Below are positions 32,968-42,463 of a DNA stretch of 64,000 bases, piece after piece. Position numbers and translations under genes: made by a program. Below the pieces are notes generated by a model. That model was not told where the DNA came from, made no database searches, and was given only the letters and a program-made list of their open reading frames with translations. The stretch is from Alloacidobacterium dinghuense (GTDB lineage Bacteria > Acidobacteriota > Terriglobia > Terriglobales > Acidobacteriaceae): assembly GCF_014274465.1 (NCBI RefSeq), contig NZ_CP060394.1:6200001-6264000 (forward strand), read 5' to 3'. Position 1 is the stretch's first letter. Every line of letters begins with the position of its first letter.

Positions 32968-33753
32968 ATGCGGCTGCGTTTTCATGAATGGCGTTCCACG
33001 CGCATGGCGAATCACACGAATTCTAACCACGAGACACACCTGACGATGCAAGTGGTCAACCACGTTCGATCGATGATCGAAAATGGGACGCTACGGGCGG
33101 GCGACAAGATTCCGCCAGAACGCGAGTTTGCAAAGGAGCTGAAGATCAGCCGCGCGAGTTTGCGTGCTGGTATCGGGCATCTGGCTGCGATGGGCGTGTT
33201 GAATGTGCGGCACGGCGTGGGGACATTTGTTGCCGATGGACCACCGGCGTTGGGAACAGCATCGCTTGCGCTGTTGGGCGCGCTGCATGGATTCAAACCG
33301 TGGCAGATGTTTGAGGCGCGGGTGATCCTCGAGAGTCATCTGGCGGCGATGGCGGCGGAGCGCGGCAAGGAAGAGCACTTCACCGCGCTGGCAGAGGAAG
33401 TCACGGAAATGTACGCGACCTTCCATGAGCCACAGGAATATCTGATTCACGACATGCGCTTTCACCGCACGATAGCCGAGGCATCGGGCAATCCGATTCT
33501 TGCTCTTCTGATGGAGACGATCACGGTGGCGCTCTACGATGAACGGCGCAAGACGGTGGAGCATGCGCGGGATTTGAAAGAAGCAGCCGAGGTGCATCGA
33601 GAGATTTATCGGGCGATTCGTTCGCGCAACGTGAACGAAGCGCGCTCGGTGATGGAGAAGCATCTGAAGCTCGCCGAGACGGCCCAGGAGAGCGAACGGA
33701 AGCGCGCAGCGAGCAAAAAGAAATCTGCACGAAAAGATTCGAACGGCGAGTAA
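32968..33753 (+). CDS. GntR-family regulator, FadR subfamily
   Basis: A 261-residue regulator with an N-terminal winged helix (about residues 28-90; GDKIPPEREFAKELKISRAS then VRHGVGTFV) and a C-terminal FCD ligand domain (about 110-235; metal-type His and Asp in DMRFHRTIAEASGNP). It ends in a Lys-rich tail. FadR-type GntR proteins such as UxuR and ExuR respond to uronates, and this gene is divergent from uxaC. ATG 33004 (MANHTNSN) is an equally possible start; neither has a good ribosome site. Confidence 0.9.
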   Translation: MRLRFHEWRSTRMANHTNSNHETHLTMQVVNHVRSMIENGTLRAGDKIPPEREFAKELKISRASLRAGIGHLAAMGVLNVRHGVGTFVADGPPALGTASLALLGALHGFKPWQMFEARVILESHLAAMAAERGKEEHFTALAEEVTEMYATFHEPQEYLIHDMRFHRTIAEASGNPILALLMETITVALYDERRKTVEHARDLKEAAEVHREIYRAIRSRNVNEARSVMEKHLKLAETAQESERKRAASKKKSARKDSNGE

Positions 33754-33870
33754 CGAGACGGCTTGCGAGGCATGATCTGCTTCTGCGGTGACGTCATGCT
33801 TCTCAATGTTTGCGTTTACATATCGGCTTCTGCGGCATATCTTGCTCTGGGAGGAGATTCCGCTCGAAAT

Positions 33871-35064
33871 ATGTTCAGAAAAAATTTGTCCGTATTCATG
33901 CTGGCTTCACTTGGATTGCTGGCGGTATCGACTGCCGCGGTTGCGCAGTCTTCAGATCTGGCGGCAACGCCGCCGATGGGCTGGAACAGCTGGAATCATT
34001 TTGCGGGAAAAGTGACGGATGCAGATGTGCGCGGAGCTGCCGATGCCCTGGTGTCGAGTGGAATGCGCGATGCGGGTTACATTTACGTAAATATCGACGA
34101 TACCTGGGAAGGCGAGCGTGACGCGAGTGGCGTCCTGCACACAAACAGCAAGTTTCCCGACATGAAGGCCCTTGCCGATTACGTGCATTCGAAAGGCTTG
34201 AAGCTGGGGATTTACTCGGGACCAGGACCGAAGACCTGCGCCAAATACGAAGGCAGCTATGGGCACGAGGAGCAGGACGCAAAGATGTACGCTGCCTGGG
34301 GCATCGATTACCTGAAGTATGACCTGTGCAGCTTTACTCAGCTGATGAAGCAGCAAACCGGCGACGAGCATAGCGAAAAGGCTTTCGAAATGCAGAAGGT
34401 CGCTTACGAAAAGATGCACAAAGCGCTGGTTGCGACCGGACGTCCGATCGTCTATAGCCTTTGCCAGTATGGATGGAATGACGTGTGGGAGTGGGGTCCG
34501 CAGGTGGGTGGCAATCTGTGGCGCACGACGGGCGATATCAACGATCACTACGATCGGATGGAGCAGATCGGGTTCTCGCAGGCTGGGTTGGCAAAGTTTG
34601 CTGGACCGGGACACTGGAACGATCCGGACATGCTGGAAGTGGGCAACGGCGGCATGACGGATGATGAATACCGGCAACACATGACGCTTTGGGTGATTCT
34701 GGCGGCTCCGCTGCTCGCCGGGAACGACTTGAGCAAGATGAGTCCGGAGACGCTGGCGATTCTGACGAATAAAGATGTGATTGCTGTGGACCAGGACAAG
34801 CTCGGCAAGCAGGGTGATCGCGTGTGGGCCGAGGGTCCGAAGGAAATCTGGGCGAAGCCGTTGTCGGGCGGAGCGAAGGCAGTGGCCTTGTTCAATCGCG
34901 CGCCTGATCCGAAGGCGATCACACTGAAGCTGAGCGATGTTGGTTTTGGCGCGAATGCAAAGATGCGCGATCTGTGGACGGGCAAGGATGTAACGTCCAC
35001 GAACGGTGCTTACACTGTTCTGATTCCGAAGCATGGGACCGTGTTGTTGAAAGTCAGCCAATAG
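33871..35064 (+). CDS. Exported alpha-galactosidase, GH27
   Basis: A 397-residue secreted glycosidase. Residues 1-26 are a signal peptide (MFRKNLSVFM...VAQSS). The mature protein starts with TPPMGWNSWNHF, the GH27 signature. The nucleophile is D151 in YLKYDLCS and the acid/base D222 in RTTGDINDHY; GHWNDPDMLEVGN is also diagnostic. A beta-sandwich forms the last 90 residues. It releases alpha-galactose from oligosaccharides or galactomannan. ATG 33871 is preferred to the open frame from 33763 because it gives a clean signal peptide. It is followed by an MFS carrier after 3 bp. Confidence 0.93.
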   Translation: MFRKNLSVFMLASLGLLAVSTAAVAQSSDLAATPPMGWNSWNHFAGKVTDADVRGAADALVSSGMRDAGYIYVNIDDTWEGERDASGVLHTNSKFPDMKALADYVHSKGLKLGIYSGPGPKTCAKYEGSYGHEEQDAKMYAAWGIDYLKYDLCSFTQLMKQQTGDEHSEKAFEMQKVAYEKMHKALVATGRPIVYSLCQYGWNDVWEWGPQVGGNLWRTTGDINDHYDRMEQIGFSQAGLAKFAGPGHWNDPDMLEVGNGGMTDDEYRQHMTLWVILAAPLLAGNDLSKMSPETLAILTNKDVIAVDQDKLGKQGDRVWAEGPKEIWAKPLSGGAKAVALFNRAPDPKAITLKLSDVGFGANAKMRDLWTGKDVTSTNGAYTVLIPKHGTVLLKVSQ

Positions 35065-35067
35065 CGC

Positions 35068-36339
35068 ATGGACTCAGGGCGTGAGCTGGCAGCGAGGACG
35101 CTTGCGCGCGTCACGCGCCGGCTCATTCCTTTTCTCTTTTTGTTGTATGTGTTTGCTTATCTCGACCGCGTCAATGTTGGCTATGCGGCGCTGTTCATCC
35201 GGCGCGAACTAAACTTCAGCAACACCGTATATGGTACGGGCGCAGGGCTGTTCTTTCTGAGCTATGCGCTGCTGGAAGTGCCTTGCAATATGATCCTGCT
35301 GCGCATGGGGCCGCGTCGGTGGATCGGCTTGCTGCTGGTGGTGTGGGGCATCATTTCCGCGAGCATGGCGCTGGTGCGTACTCCTTTTGAGTTCTATTTA
35401 TTGCGGTTTCTGCTGGGTGTGGCGGAGTCTGGGTTCTTTCCCGGGATCATTCTTTATCTCACGTACTGGTTTCCGAAGCAGCAGAAGGCGCGGGCGATGG
35501 CGCGGTTCCTGTCGGCGACGGCGGTTTCCGGAGTGATTGGCGCTCCGCTTTCGAATTTGTTGCTGCGGTTGGATGGGGTTGCCGGTATCGCTGGATGGAA
35601 ATGGCTCTTTGTTGGCGAGGGCGTGCCATCGATTCTGTTGGGGCTGCTGGTGTTCCGGGTGCTGGCCGATCACCCGGCGAGCGCGTCATGGCTGCCGGAA
35701 GACGAGCGGCAATGGCTGATCGAGACACTGGAAGCGGAGCGATCTGAGATCTCCGCTACGCACTCGGTGCACTTGCGCGCGGTGTGGCGTAACGGCGTGA
35801 TGTGGCAGCTTTCGGCCATCTATTTTCTGCTGTCGGTTGGGTTTTACAGTCTGAGCCTCTGGATGCCTGTGGTGTTGAAGCAGTTATCAGGCGCTTCGGA
35901 GCGGCGTGTGATTCTGCTGACGGCCATTCCTTGGCTGTTCGCGACGCTGGTGATGCTGACGATTGGGTATTTTTCTGACAAGCGGCAGGAGCGACGGCGG
36001 TTTCTGTTGGGCAGCCTCGCGGGCGCAATCACCGGCTTCGGGCTGAGCGCATGGTTTACGCATCCGACGCTCGCGGTGGCAGCGCTTTCGCTGGCTGCGG
36101 CGGGAGCCTGGGGTTGTCTTGGTCCCTTCTGGGCTCTGCCCACAACGACGCTGCGCGGGACTGCGGCTGCGGGTGGGATCGCGATTATCAATTCTGTCGG
36201 TGCTCTGGGCGCGTTTTGCGGGCCTCTGCTGATGGGGATCGTCAGCGATGCGACGCATAGTTTCGCTGCGGCGCTGGCAACGGTGGCCGTATTGATGCTG
36301 GTTGCGGGCGGGCTCGTCTGGCGGTTGCGGGTTTCGTGA
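35068..36339 (+). CDS. MFS transporter, ACS family
   Basis: A 423-residue carrier with 12 predicted helices. The N-terminus RRLIPFLFLLYVFAYLDRVN and the GVAESGFFPGIILYLTYWFP loop are typical of the anion:cation symporter family (tartrate, phthalate, galactonate carriers). It starts 3 bp after the alpha-galactosidase stop, so the two are coupled. A galactose-derived acid is a reasonable cargo guess, but the family is broad. Confidence 0.85.
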   Translation: MDSGRELAARTLARVTRRLIPFLFLLYVFAYLDRVNVGYAALFIRRELNFSNTVYGTGAGLFFLSYALLEVPCNMILLRMGPRRWIGLLLVVWGIISASMALVRTPFEFYLLRFLLGVAESGFFPGIILYLTYWFPKQQKARAMARFLSATAVSGVIGAPLSNLLLRLDGVAGIAGWKWLFVGEGVPSILLGLLVFRVLADHPASASWLPEDERQWLIETLEAERSEISATHSVHLRAVWRNGVMWQLSAIYFLLSVGFYSLSLWMPVVLKQLSGASERRVILLTAIPWLFATLVMLTIGYFSDKRQERRRFLLGSLAGAITGFGLSAWFTHPTLAVAALSLAAAGAWGCLGPFWALPTTTLRGTAAAGGIAIINSVGALGAFCGPLLMGIVSDATHSFAAALATVAVLMLVAGGLVWRLRVS

Positions 36340-36818
36340 GTCCCCCTGCAGATTTTGATAAATTCCTGAAACTAAATGGTTTATGTTTACGACCTTCATC
36401 TAAACTGCTGAAAACAAGTAATTTGTCCTTAAATTATCTGGAATCAATAAGAAAAGCCCGTCATTTCTGACGAGCCTTCTCTAATTCCTTGCTAATTCCA
36501 TTATAGCGAATTGCGCTAGACAATCCGCCAATTTGCTCTGTCTTTTCTCTCTTTCGATTCAGCTAGTTAGCAGATTTTTTGCCGATTATCCCCTTGACAA
36601 AGGAAAAGCAAGCAGAAAGTCCCGGGGCTAAAGCCCCTTCTTTGTCGGGGGCCTAACGCGGGGCTGAAGCCCCGCTCTCTACCGTCGTCCTGCTTCACAG
36701 GACAAAAGGTCTACTCCGACCTCTGTCAAAGATATCTAGCTCGATTTTTTTTCGACGACAGGGGCTTGACTGGATAAAGCCTTGAGCTTTTCGTATCTAG
36801 CCTTGCCACGCGGCTACT
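36340..36818. other. A/T-rich intergenic region with repeats
   Basis: A 479-bp gap. A weak hairpin (GCCCGTCA-TTTC-TGACGAGC, 36456-36475) may end the MFS transcript. The rest is A/T-rich without a frame of interest, followed by the repeat at 36618. No gene is supported. Confidence 0.6.
36618..36685. repeat. GGGCTAAAGCCC repeat element, copy 3
   Basis: GGGGCTAAAGCCCC (36624-36637) and GCGGGGCTGAAGCCCCGC (36658-36675) are two palindromes in tandem, followed by CTCTCTACC. They match the elements at 28505 and 29884. Confidence 0.8.
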
Positions 36819-37575
36819 TTAGTTCATCTTCATTCCCGGCATAGGGGAGTGGTCCATGTTGTCGTGGCCTTGGTTGTCGTCATCGACGGACCAGACCTTT
36901 TTCGGGTCGGTTTTATAGGGGTAGACGTGGACCATCCATCCGAAGATGTGGGGATGGAATTCGCCGCCTGCTTCCTCGCACGCTTCCCTGGTGGTGATGG
37001 AACCGAGCAGGCCGAATTTTGCATCGGGGCCGAAGTAGGCGGCCTTCTGGCCTTCGGGGGCTTTGCAGAAGTTGATGTGCTGGTGCCATTGCGCGATGCT
37101 CAGCGGGATGCGGTCGTTGAGTTCGTCTTCCGGGGCGTCGACGCGGTCGGTGTACATGGCTCCAACGAGCTTATATCCGCCGTCTGCGGTTTTTGTGTAA
37201 AGGAGCGACGTTGGTTTTAGTGGATCGAAGTGCGACCGCGCTTCGAGTCCATACTCGGCCTTAGTGAAGTGGTACTGGTGCTGCGGAACGTTGGGCAGGA
37301 AGATGACGTAGCCGTCCGCGAGAGCCTTGCGGTAGTCCTGGTAGGGCGCCATGGCTTGCTTGGCTGCGGCTGCGATGGCGTCGGCTTTCTGCTGGTCGCC
37401 GGGTTTGGGCGGGCGCAGGGTGGGTCATGTACATGTGTCCCGACGTGTGAGCCATGCTGGTGGGCTGGGTGGCTTGTGACGTTTCCGCTGAGGCTAGAGA
37501 CGCAGCGGTCAGGCAGAGGAGCACAGCTGGCCACTTTTTTAAGCGAAGCCGCATACGCGGTATTGGTCGGGACAT
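36819..37575 (-). pseudogene. Exported His/Met-rich protein of unknown function, frameshifted
   Basis: Two frames on the minus strand join into one protein. From ATG 37575 (GGGAG upstream) a signal peptide (RLKKWPAVLLCLTAASLASA) leads to a His/Met stretch, MAHTSGHMYMTHPAPA. The frame then breaks near 37401-37420 inside a C-rich tract; removing one C gives PAPPKPGDQQKADA running into the long frame that ends at 36819. The C-terminus is also Met/His-rich (NMDHSPMPGMKMN), and WHQHINFCKAPEGQ is conserved-looking. Metal binding in the periplasm is a guess. Either a true mutation or a one-base sequence error explains it. Confidence 0.7.
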
Positions 37576-38021
37576 TGATTAGGCTCCCTGTTTCTGATTT
37601 CAGAGACGCTGTGTTTGTGATCGGAGTTGCGGTTACTTGTCTGAAGCTTGATGCTGAATTCCGCTGCGCTCATTCTCTGGATTCTTTCGGAGGATTGCGC
37701 CTCAGAATGACGGCTGGGAGAGGTTCGTGCTTTCCCACATCTTTTCAAGATGCGGGGCACCCTTTTTCGTGCCGCTTTTCGCGTCTCAGTGCAATCTTGG
37801 GAATGCGGTTTCTTATCGCTATGTGCGCACTTCGACGCATTTCTTATGAAACCAGTAAAATAAGAAGTGACGATGAAACGTCTGGCCATCTCCCGGGCAC
37901 GATTTCCACGACAATACGCGCAGACGACGGGTCCTATTCTCGGCCTGATTGAGGATCTTCGCGCAGAAATGCCCGCATTCAGGAGAATTGGCCAGCCTTT
38001 TTCGATGGAATACGTGAATTT
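37576..38021. other. Intergenic region upstream of sucA
   Basis: A 446-bp gap between divergent genes. It holds a degenerate TTCGGAGGATTGCGCCTCAG repeat (37688-37712) and the CCCACATCTT...AAGATGCGGGGCACCC palindrome (37735-37762). No gene is supported and no clear promoter could be placed. Confidence 0.55.
37735..37762. repeat. CCCAC...GGGGCACCC palindrome
   Basis: CCCACATCTT (37735-37744) pairs with AAGATGCGGG (37748-37757) around TTC with one mismatch, then GCACCC. Related to 13291 and 24263. Confidence 0.7.
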
Positions 38022-40529
38022 ATGAGTGCTACGAAGCTGGAACCGACACATAGCGAACTGCAACAGCAAATCCATAACCGTGAACAAATCTTTGATGCCT
38101 TTCGCCGCTGGGGTTATCTACAGGCGAACCTCGATCCGCTAGGCCAATACCTTTCTGCGGAACCTATTCCTGAACTGGATCTTGAGGGTGACGATGCCGA
38201 TGAGGCGCGCGGCTATTATTGCGGCACGATTGCGGCGGAGTTCATGCATATTCCGCACCGCGAGCGGCGCGCCTGGATTGCGGCGCGGCTGGAAACGGAA
38301 GCTCCAAGTGTGGATGAGAAGCGGATTCTCGATCTGCTGATCAAGGCCGATACCTTCGAGCAGGTGATTCAGTCGCGGTATCTGGGGACGAAGCGCTTTT
38401 CGCTCGAAGGTGTGACGGCGCTGATCCCTTTTCTTGACGAGATGCTGCGCCGCTCGAGCGAACTGGGCGCGACAAAAGCTGTGATTGGCATGAGCCATCG
38501 CGGGCGCTTGAGCGTGATGGTGAACACGTTTGGAAAATCGCCTGCGGACATTTTTTCGAAGTTTGAGGACGTAGACCCGCGCAGCATTCTGGGCGGCGGC
38601 GATGTGAAGTATCACGTGGGCGCGACGGGCTGCTACATGACGCGGAATGGCAAGGACATTTCGCTGCACCTGGTGTCGAACCCGAGCCACCTGGAAGCGG
38701 TTGATCCGGTGGCCATGGGGCGCACACGGGCGAAGCAGACGCGTATTGGCAAGGACGGGCAGGAGCGCGTGCTGCCGGTGGTGATTCACGGCGATGCTGC
38801 GTTTGCCGGGCAGGGGATCTGGGCCGAGACGATGAATCTTGGCTCGGTAGAAGGTTTCACGGTTGGCGGCGGCATTCATATTATTGCCAACAATCTGATC
38901 GGGTTCACCGCTGAGCCCGAAGAATCGAACTCGTCGCGCTTTGCTTCGGATCTGGCGAAGCGGATGCCGATTCCTATCTTCCATGTGAATGCCGAGGACC
39001 CTGATGCTGTGGTGCGGGTTGCGGCGCTAGCTGTGGAGTATCGCTATACGTTCAAGACCGATGTGGTGATTGACTTGATCGGATACCGCCGGCATGGGCA
39101 CAGCGAGGTTGACGACCCGACGATTACGCAACCGCTGCGCTATGCGAAGATCAAGGACCATCTGCCGCTCTATCAGATTTATGCGCAGAAGCTAGGCGCG
39201 GATGTCAGCGGGCGGGTGAAGGAGCTTCAGACCGAATTTGCCGAGGCGCAGCGCGCAGCCAAGTCGATGAAGAAGATGCCGACACTGGCGGTGCTGCCGG
39301 ATTACTGGTCGGCGTATCGGGGCGGGAAGTACAAGGCGGAGTATGAGGTCGAGACGGGGTTGACGGCGGAAGAAGTCGGCAGGATTTCTGATGGTCTGGC
39401 GAAGTATCCGGCGGATTTTCATATCCATCCGAAGATCAAGAAGCTGTTGGAACAGCGGGCGGAGATGGGGCAGGGGAAGCGTCCGTTTGACTACGGGATG
39501 GCTGAGGCTGTGGCGATTGGCTCGTTGCTGACGCAGGGAACTCCGGTGCGGCTGAGCGGGCAGGATAGCCAGCGTGGGACGTTTAATCAGCGGCACAGCG
39601 CGCTCGTCGATATTGAGAATGAAAACCTGCATATTCCGTTGAATCATCTGTCGCAGGATCAGGCGAAGTTTGAGGTTTACAACTCGATTCTGTCCGAGGC
39701 TGGAGTGCTTGGCTTCGAATATGGCTACAGCCGCGATTATCCGGAGACGCTGGTGATGTGGGAGGCGCAGTTTGGCGACTTTGCCAACGGCGCGCAGATC
39801 ATTATCGATCAGTTCATCTCGTCGGGTGAGGACAAGTGGGGGCTGCTGGGTGCGATTGTGGTTCTGCTGCCGCATGGGTATGAGGGCCAGGGGCCGGAGC
39901 ATTCGAGTGCGCGTGTGGAGCGATATCTGCAACTGGCGGCGCATGACAATATGCAGATCTGTCAGCCTTCGACGGCGGCGCAGTACTTCCATCTGCTGCG
40001 GCGGCAGGCGATGCGCAAGTGGCGCAAGCCTCTGATTGTGTTTACGCCGAAGAGCATGTTGCGGCATCCGGATGCTGTTTCAGAGCTGGCTGATTTTGCC
40101 CAGCCGCACTTCCTCAACGTGCTTCCGGAGACGGAGATTGCGAATGCGAAGCGGCTGCTCGTCTGCACGGGCAAGATCGGGCATGAACTGCGCGTGGAGC
40201 GCGAGAAGCGCAAGGACACGGCGACGGGGATCATTTTTGTCGAGCAGCTTTATCCGTGGCCCGAAGCGGAGCTTGTAGCTGCGATCAAGGCGCATCCGGA
40301 GGCGCATGAGGTGATCTGGGTGCAGGAAGAGCCGGAGAACATGGGCGCGCTCTCGTTTGTGATGCCGAGGCTGAAGCGGCTGGCGTTGCGGGATCGCCAG
40401 GTGCTGAGCATCAAGCGGTCGGCGGCGGCGAGTCCGGCGACGGGGTCGGCGAAGGCCCATGAGATGGAGCAGAAGACGGTGATCGAGCTGGCTCTGAGCG
40501 GTGGGTTGCAGAGTAAAGTTAGTCAGTAG
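38022..40529 (+). CDS. sucA: 2-oxoglutarate dehydrogenase E1 component
   Basis: An 835-residue thiamine diphosphate enzyme that decarboxylates 2-oxoglutarate in the TCA cycle and passes the succinyl group to E2. It has the family segments RYLGTKRFSLEGVTALIPFL, GMSHRGRLSVMVN, GDAAFAGQGIWAETMNL (TPP site) and SGQDSQRGTFNQRH. It is about 100 residues shorter than E. coli SucA, mainly at the N-terminus, but still carries an E2-binding-like start (FRRWGYLQANLDPL). sucB is not adjacent, and a terminator follows directly, so it is a single-gene unit. Confidence 0.96.
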   Translation: MSATKLEPTHSELQQQIHNREQIFDAFRRWGYLQANLDPLGQYLSAEPIPELDLEGDDADEARGYYCGTIAAEFMHIPHRERRAWIAARLETEAPSVDEKRILDLLIKADTFEQVIQSRYLGTKRFSLEGVTALIPFLDEMLRRSSELGATKAVIGMSHRGRLSVMVNTFGKSPADIFSKFEDVDPRSILGGGDVKYHVGATGCYMTRNGKDISLHLVSNPSHLEAVDPVAMGRTRAKQTRIGKDGQERVLPVVIHGDAAFAGQGIWAETMNLGSVEGFTVGGGIHIIANNLIGFTAEPEESNSSRFASDLAKRMPIPIFHVNAEDPDAVVRVAALAVEYRYTFKTDVVIDLIGYRRHGHSEVDDPTITQPLRYAKIKDHLPLYQIYAQKLGADVSGRVKELQTEFAEAQRAAKSMKKMPTLAVLPDYWSAYRGGKYKAEYEVETGLTAEEVGRISDGLAKYPADFHIHPKIKKLLEQRAEMGQGKRPFDYGMAEAVAIGSLLTQGTPVRLSGQDSQRGTFNQRHSALVDIENENLHIPLNHLSQDQAKFEVYNSILSEAGVLGFEYGYSRDYPETLVMWEAQFGDFANGAQIIIDQFISSGEDKWGLLGAIVVLLPHGYEGQGPEHSSARVERYLQLAAHDNMQICQPSTAAQYFHLLRRQAMRKWRKPLIVFTPKSMLRHPDAVSELADFAQPHFLNVLPETEIANAKRLLVCTGKIGHELRVEREKRKDTATGIIFVEQLYPWPEAELVAAIKAHPEAHEVIWVQEEPENMGALSFVMPRLKRLALRDRQVLSIKRSAAASPATGSAKAHEMEQKTVIELALSGGLQSKVSQ

Positions 40530-40907
40530 CCTCGCTTGCTGTAACGAAGGCCGCTGTTTTTTGAAGCGGCCTTTTCGTTTTGGTAAGAAAAGCTGTTGAG
40601 AGACCGGGTGAGTCAGCGCTTCGCACGGATTCTTTCACTCGATGAGCAGGACGATACCCGACCCATGGGGCGCGTGCTTCACATAGGGCATTTCGATCTC
40701 CGAAAGTCACCTCTCTGCAACTTGCAATTGATTACCTTCGAGTTGATGGCCAAAAGATAGGCGAATCTGCGGCGAACCCGTCAAGAATGGGTGATGTCAA
40801 CGTGATGTTGGGTCTTATAACGGAGAGACCCAATTTGCGATATGGCAGCCGTTTCGCCAATCTCGAAGTCCATCCTCTCCCGCTCTAGGTCGGAAAGATA
40901 AGGCAAG
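40530..40907. other. Intergenic region between sucA and the PAP2 gene
   Basis: A 378-bp gap with the sucA terminator at its left end. No further gene or clear repeat is visible. Confidence 0.5.
40547..40580 (+). terminator. Rho-independent terminator of sucA
   Basis: AAGGCCGCT (40547-40555) and AGCGGCCTT (40565-40573) form a perfect 9-bp stem with a 9-nt loop, followed by TTCGTTTT. Confidence 0.92.
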
Positions 40908-41630
40908 ATGCAATTGAACCGGTTCGACGCGGGTATCATTCACTTTGTAAATCAATTCTCCCAACGGTCGTGGCTTGCAGACCACGTCATCTGTGGGACT
41001 TCCGACAACGAGCTCATGACCGGCGGATTCATCATGAGCATCTTCTGGTGGGCCTGGTTTCGCAACAAGGACGCAGAGGAGCGAGACAGACAATTGATTC
41101 TTTCAGCCATTGTCTTGTGTACTGCAGCATTATTTTTCGCAAGGGCGCTCGCGCTCCTCCTGCCTTTCCGCGAACGTCCGCTGCAGAATCCCGAGCTCCA
41201 TTTCCGTGCTCCACTCGGAGTGGATCCGAACATTCTCTTCGGCTGGAGTTCTTTCCCAAGCGATCATGCCGTTCTCTTTTTTGCTTTGGCGACTTCAATC
41301 TCTTTTCTTTCGCGCAGGTTGGGTATCCTGGTATTCTGCTATGCATTTTTCATCGTCTGTCTGCCGAGAATCTACATGGGAAACCATTATCCGACTGACA
41401 TATTAGCGGGCGCGCTGCTTGGAGTCTCCATTGCTTTTCTCTTGTTGGTCAAAGGTCTAAGAAACTGCTTAAGCTCTATCCCGATGCTTTGGCTTGAGCG
41501 CTCTCCTGCCTCGTTCTATCCCTGCTTTTATCTCATTACGTTTTTGTTCGGAACCATGTTCGATCCTCTGCGTTCCTTTGTTTCTGCCGCTCGGCATGCG
41601 GGTCATTACTTCATGCGTCATCATGTCTAA
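40908..41630 (+). CDS. PAP2-family membrane phosphatase
   Basis: A 240-residue membrane protein with about five or six helices. The three PAP2 motifs are present: LPFRERP (for K-x6-R-P), FPSDHA (for P-S-G-H, with Asp for Gly) and RIYMGNHYPTDI (for S-R-x5-H-x3-D). Relatives dephosphorylate undecaprenyl diphosphate, phosphatidate or other lipid phosphates at the outer face of the inner membrane. It is monocistronic. The substrate cannot be told. Confidence 0.88.
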   Translation: MQLNRFDAGIIHFVNQFSQRSWLADHVICGTSDNELMTGGFIMSIFWWAWFRNKDAEERDRQLILSAIVLCTAALFFARALALLLPFRERPLQNPELHFRAPLGVDPNILFGWSSFPSDHAVLFFALATSISFLSRRLGILVFCYAFFIVCLPRIYMGNHYPTDILAGALLGVSIAFLLLVKGLRNCLSSIPMLWLERSPASFYPCFYLITFLFGTMFDPLRSFVSAARHAGHYFMRHHV

Positions 41631-41955
41631 CCTGCATGGAAATCGCATCACCCTCCATTGGGATTGCAGTGCGTTTCGTGCCGCATTGCCCAGAATCGCG
41701 ACCCTCCACAAATGAGTTCGTTGCCCATGTGGGAAGGCATTCTGCATATGTGTCACTTCTCTGCCGCTCCGTGTCGGGGCAGCGACGGCTTGCAATTTCG
41801 TGGAGATACGGTCAGATATCGTGGGACAACAGACGAGCAGAGATCATCATCTGATCTTGAATTGGGATGTGCTTTCTTCCTTTGCTCGATTGCTCCAGGC
41901 CTAAAGCCAGGATGTCCCGAGATGATTGTTAAATAAACAATGTGAAAGGCCGGTT
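41631..41955. other. Gap without a supported gene
   Basis: Short plus-strand frames (72-92 codons) overlap one another here and show no recognised domain or ribosome site. No repeats or terminators were found. Confidence 0.4.
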
Positions 41956-42168
41956 ATGCACCGGTGCATCGATGGAGCAAATCTTCGGAGCGAATACCTG
42001 GCGTCGGTCGATGGGCTAATCGCCACGCTTAAGAGACACGGCATTTTCGATCCCGAGACAAAGATAGCTTCCGAACGGTCAGCCAAGGCATATCAGAGGT
42101 GGCATTACCATTCGGCAGCCTGTAAGACCTGCCACCGGGGTCGCATTCCCGCAAAACCCGTGGACTAA
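41956..42168 (+). CDS. Possible small protein of unknown function
   Basis: A 70-codon frame starting MHRCIDGANLRSEYLASVDG. It ends with a Cys/His stretch, HYHSAACKTCHRGRIPAKPV, that includes a CxxCH. There is no signal peptide, so haem attachment is unlikely; zinc binding is possible. The ribosome site is weak (AAAGG). It is convergent with the LuxR gene. I do not recognise it, and it may not be expressed. Confidence 0.35.
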   Translation: MHRCIDGANLRSEYLASVDGLIATLKRHGIFDPETKIASERSAKAYQRWHYHSAACKTCHRGRIPAKPVD

Positions 42169-42205
42169 GTCTGATTCTCGCGGAAAAACCCCGCCAATCT
42201 GTCCC

Positions 42206-42463
42206 TTATGCGGAGTTTAAGGCGGGCAAATCGACACCGCGAAGCGCCTCGAGCAAGTCCGGCTTGTTATAGACGAAGGCCAAAAGCTCGCGACCGTGGC
42301 TCATGCCAGTCACATCGTAGATGTTCCGCATGTAGTTTTTGACCATCTGCTCTGAAATTCCGACCTGGTTTGCTATGTCTCCATTGCGCAGTCCATCGAC
42401 CGCTAATGCTAAGACGCGCTTCTCCATCGGGTTTAATTTCTCGAGAATCCGGCTCTCACTCAT
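42206..42463 (-). CDS. Solo LuxR/GerE-type DNA-binding protein
   Basis: An 85-residue protein consisting almost only of a GerE helix-turn-helix (about residues 9-66; LNPMEKRVLALAVDGLRNGD then IANQVGISEQMVKNYMRNIY). It lacks both a receiver and a ligand-binding domain, so it resembles the small GerE/FlhD-like solos. AGGTGAG precedes ATG 42463. A palindrome, TAAAACGTTTTA, lies just upstream and may be its own operator. Confidence 0.88.
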   Translation of the reverse strand: MSESRILEKLNPMEKRVLALAVDGLRNGDIANQVGISEQMVKNYMRNIYDVTGMSHGRELLAFVYNKPDLLEALRGVDLPALNSA

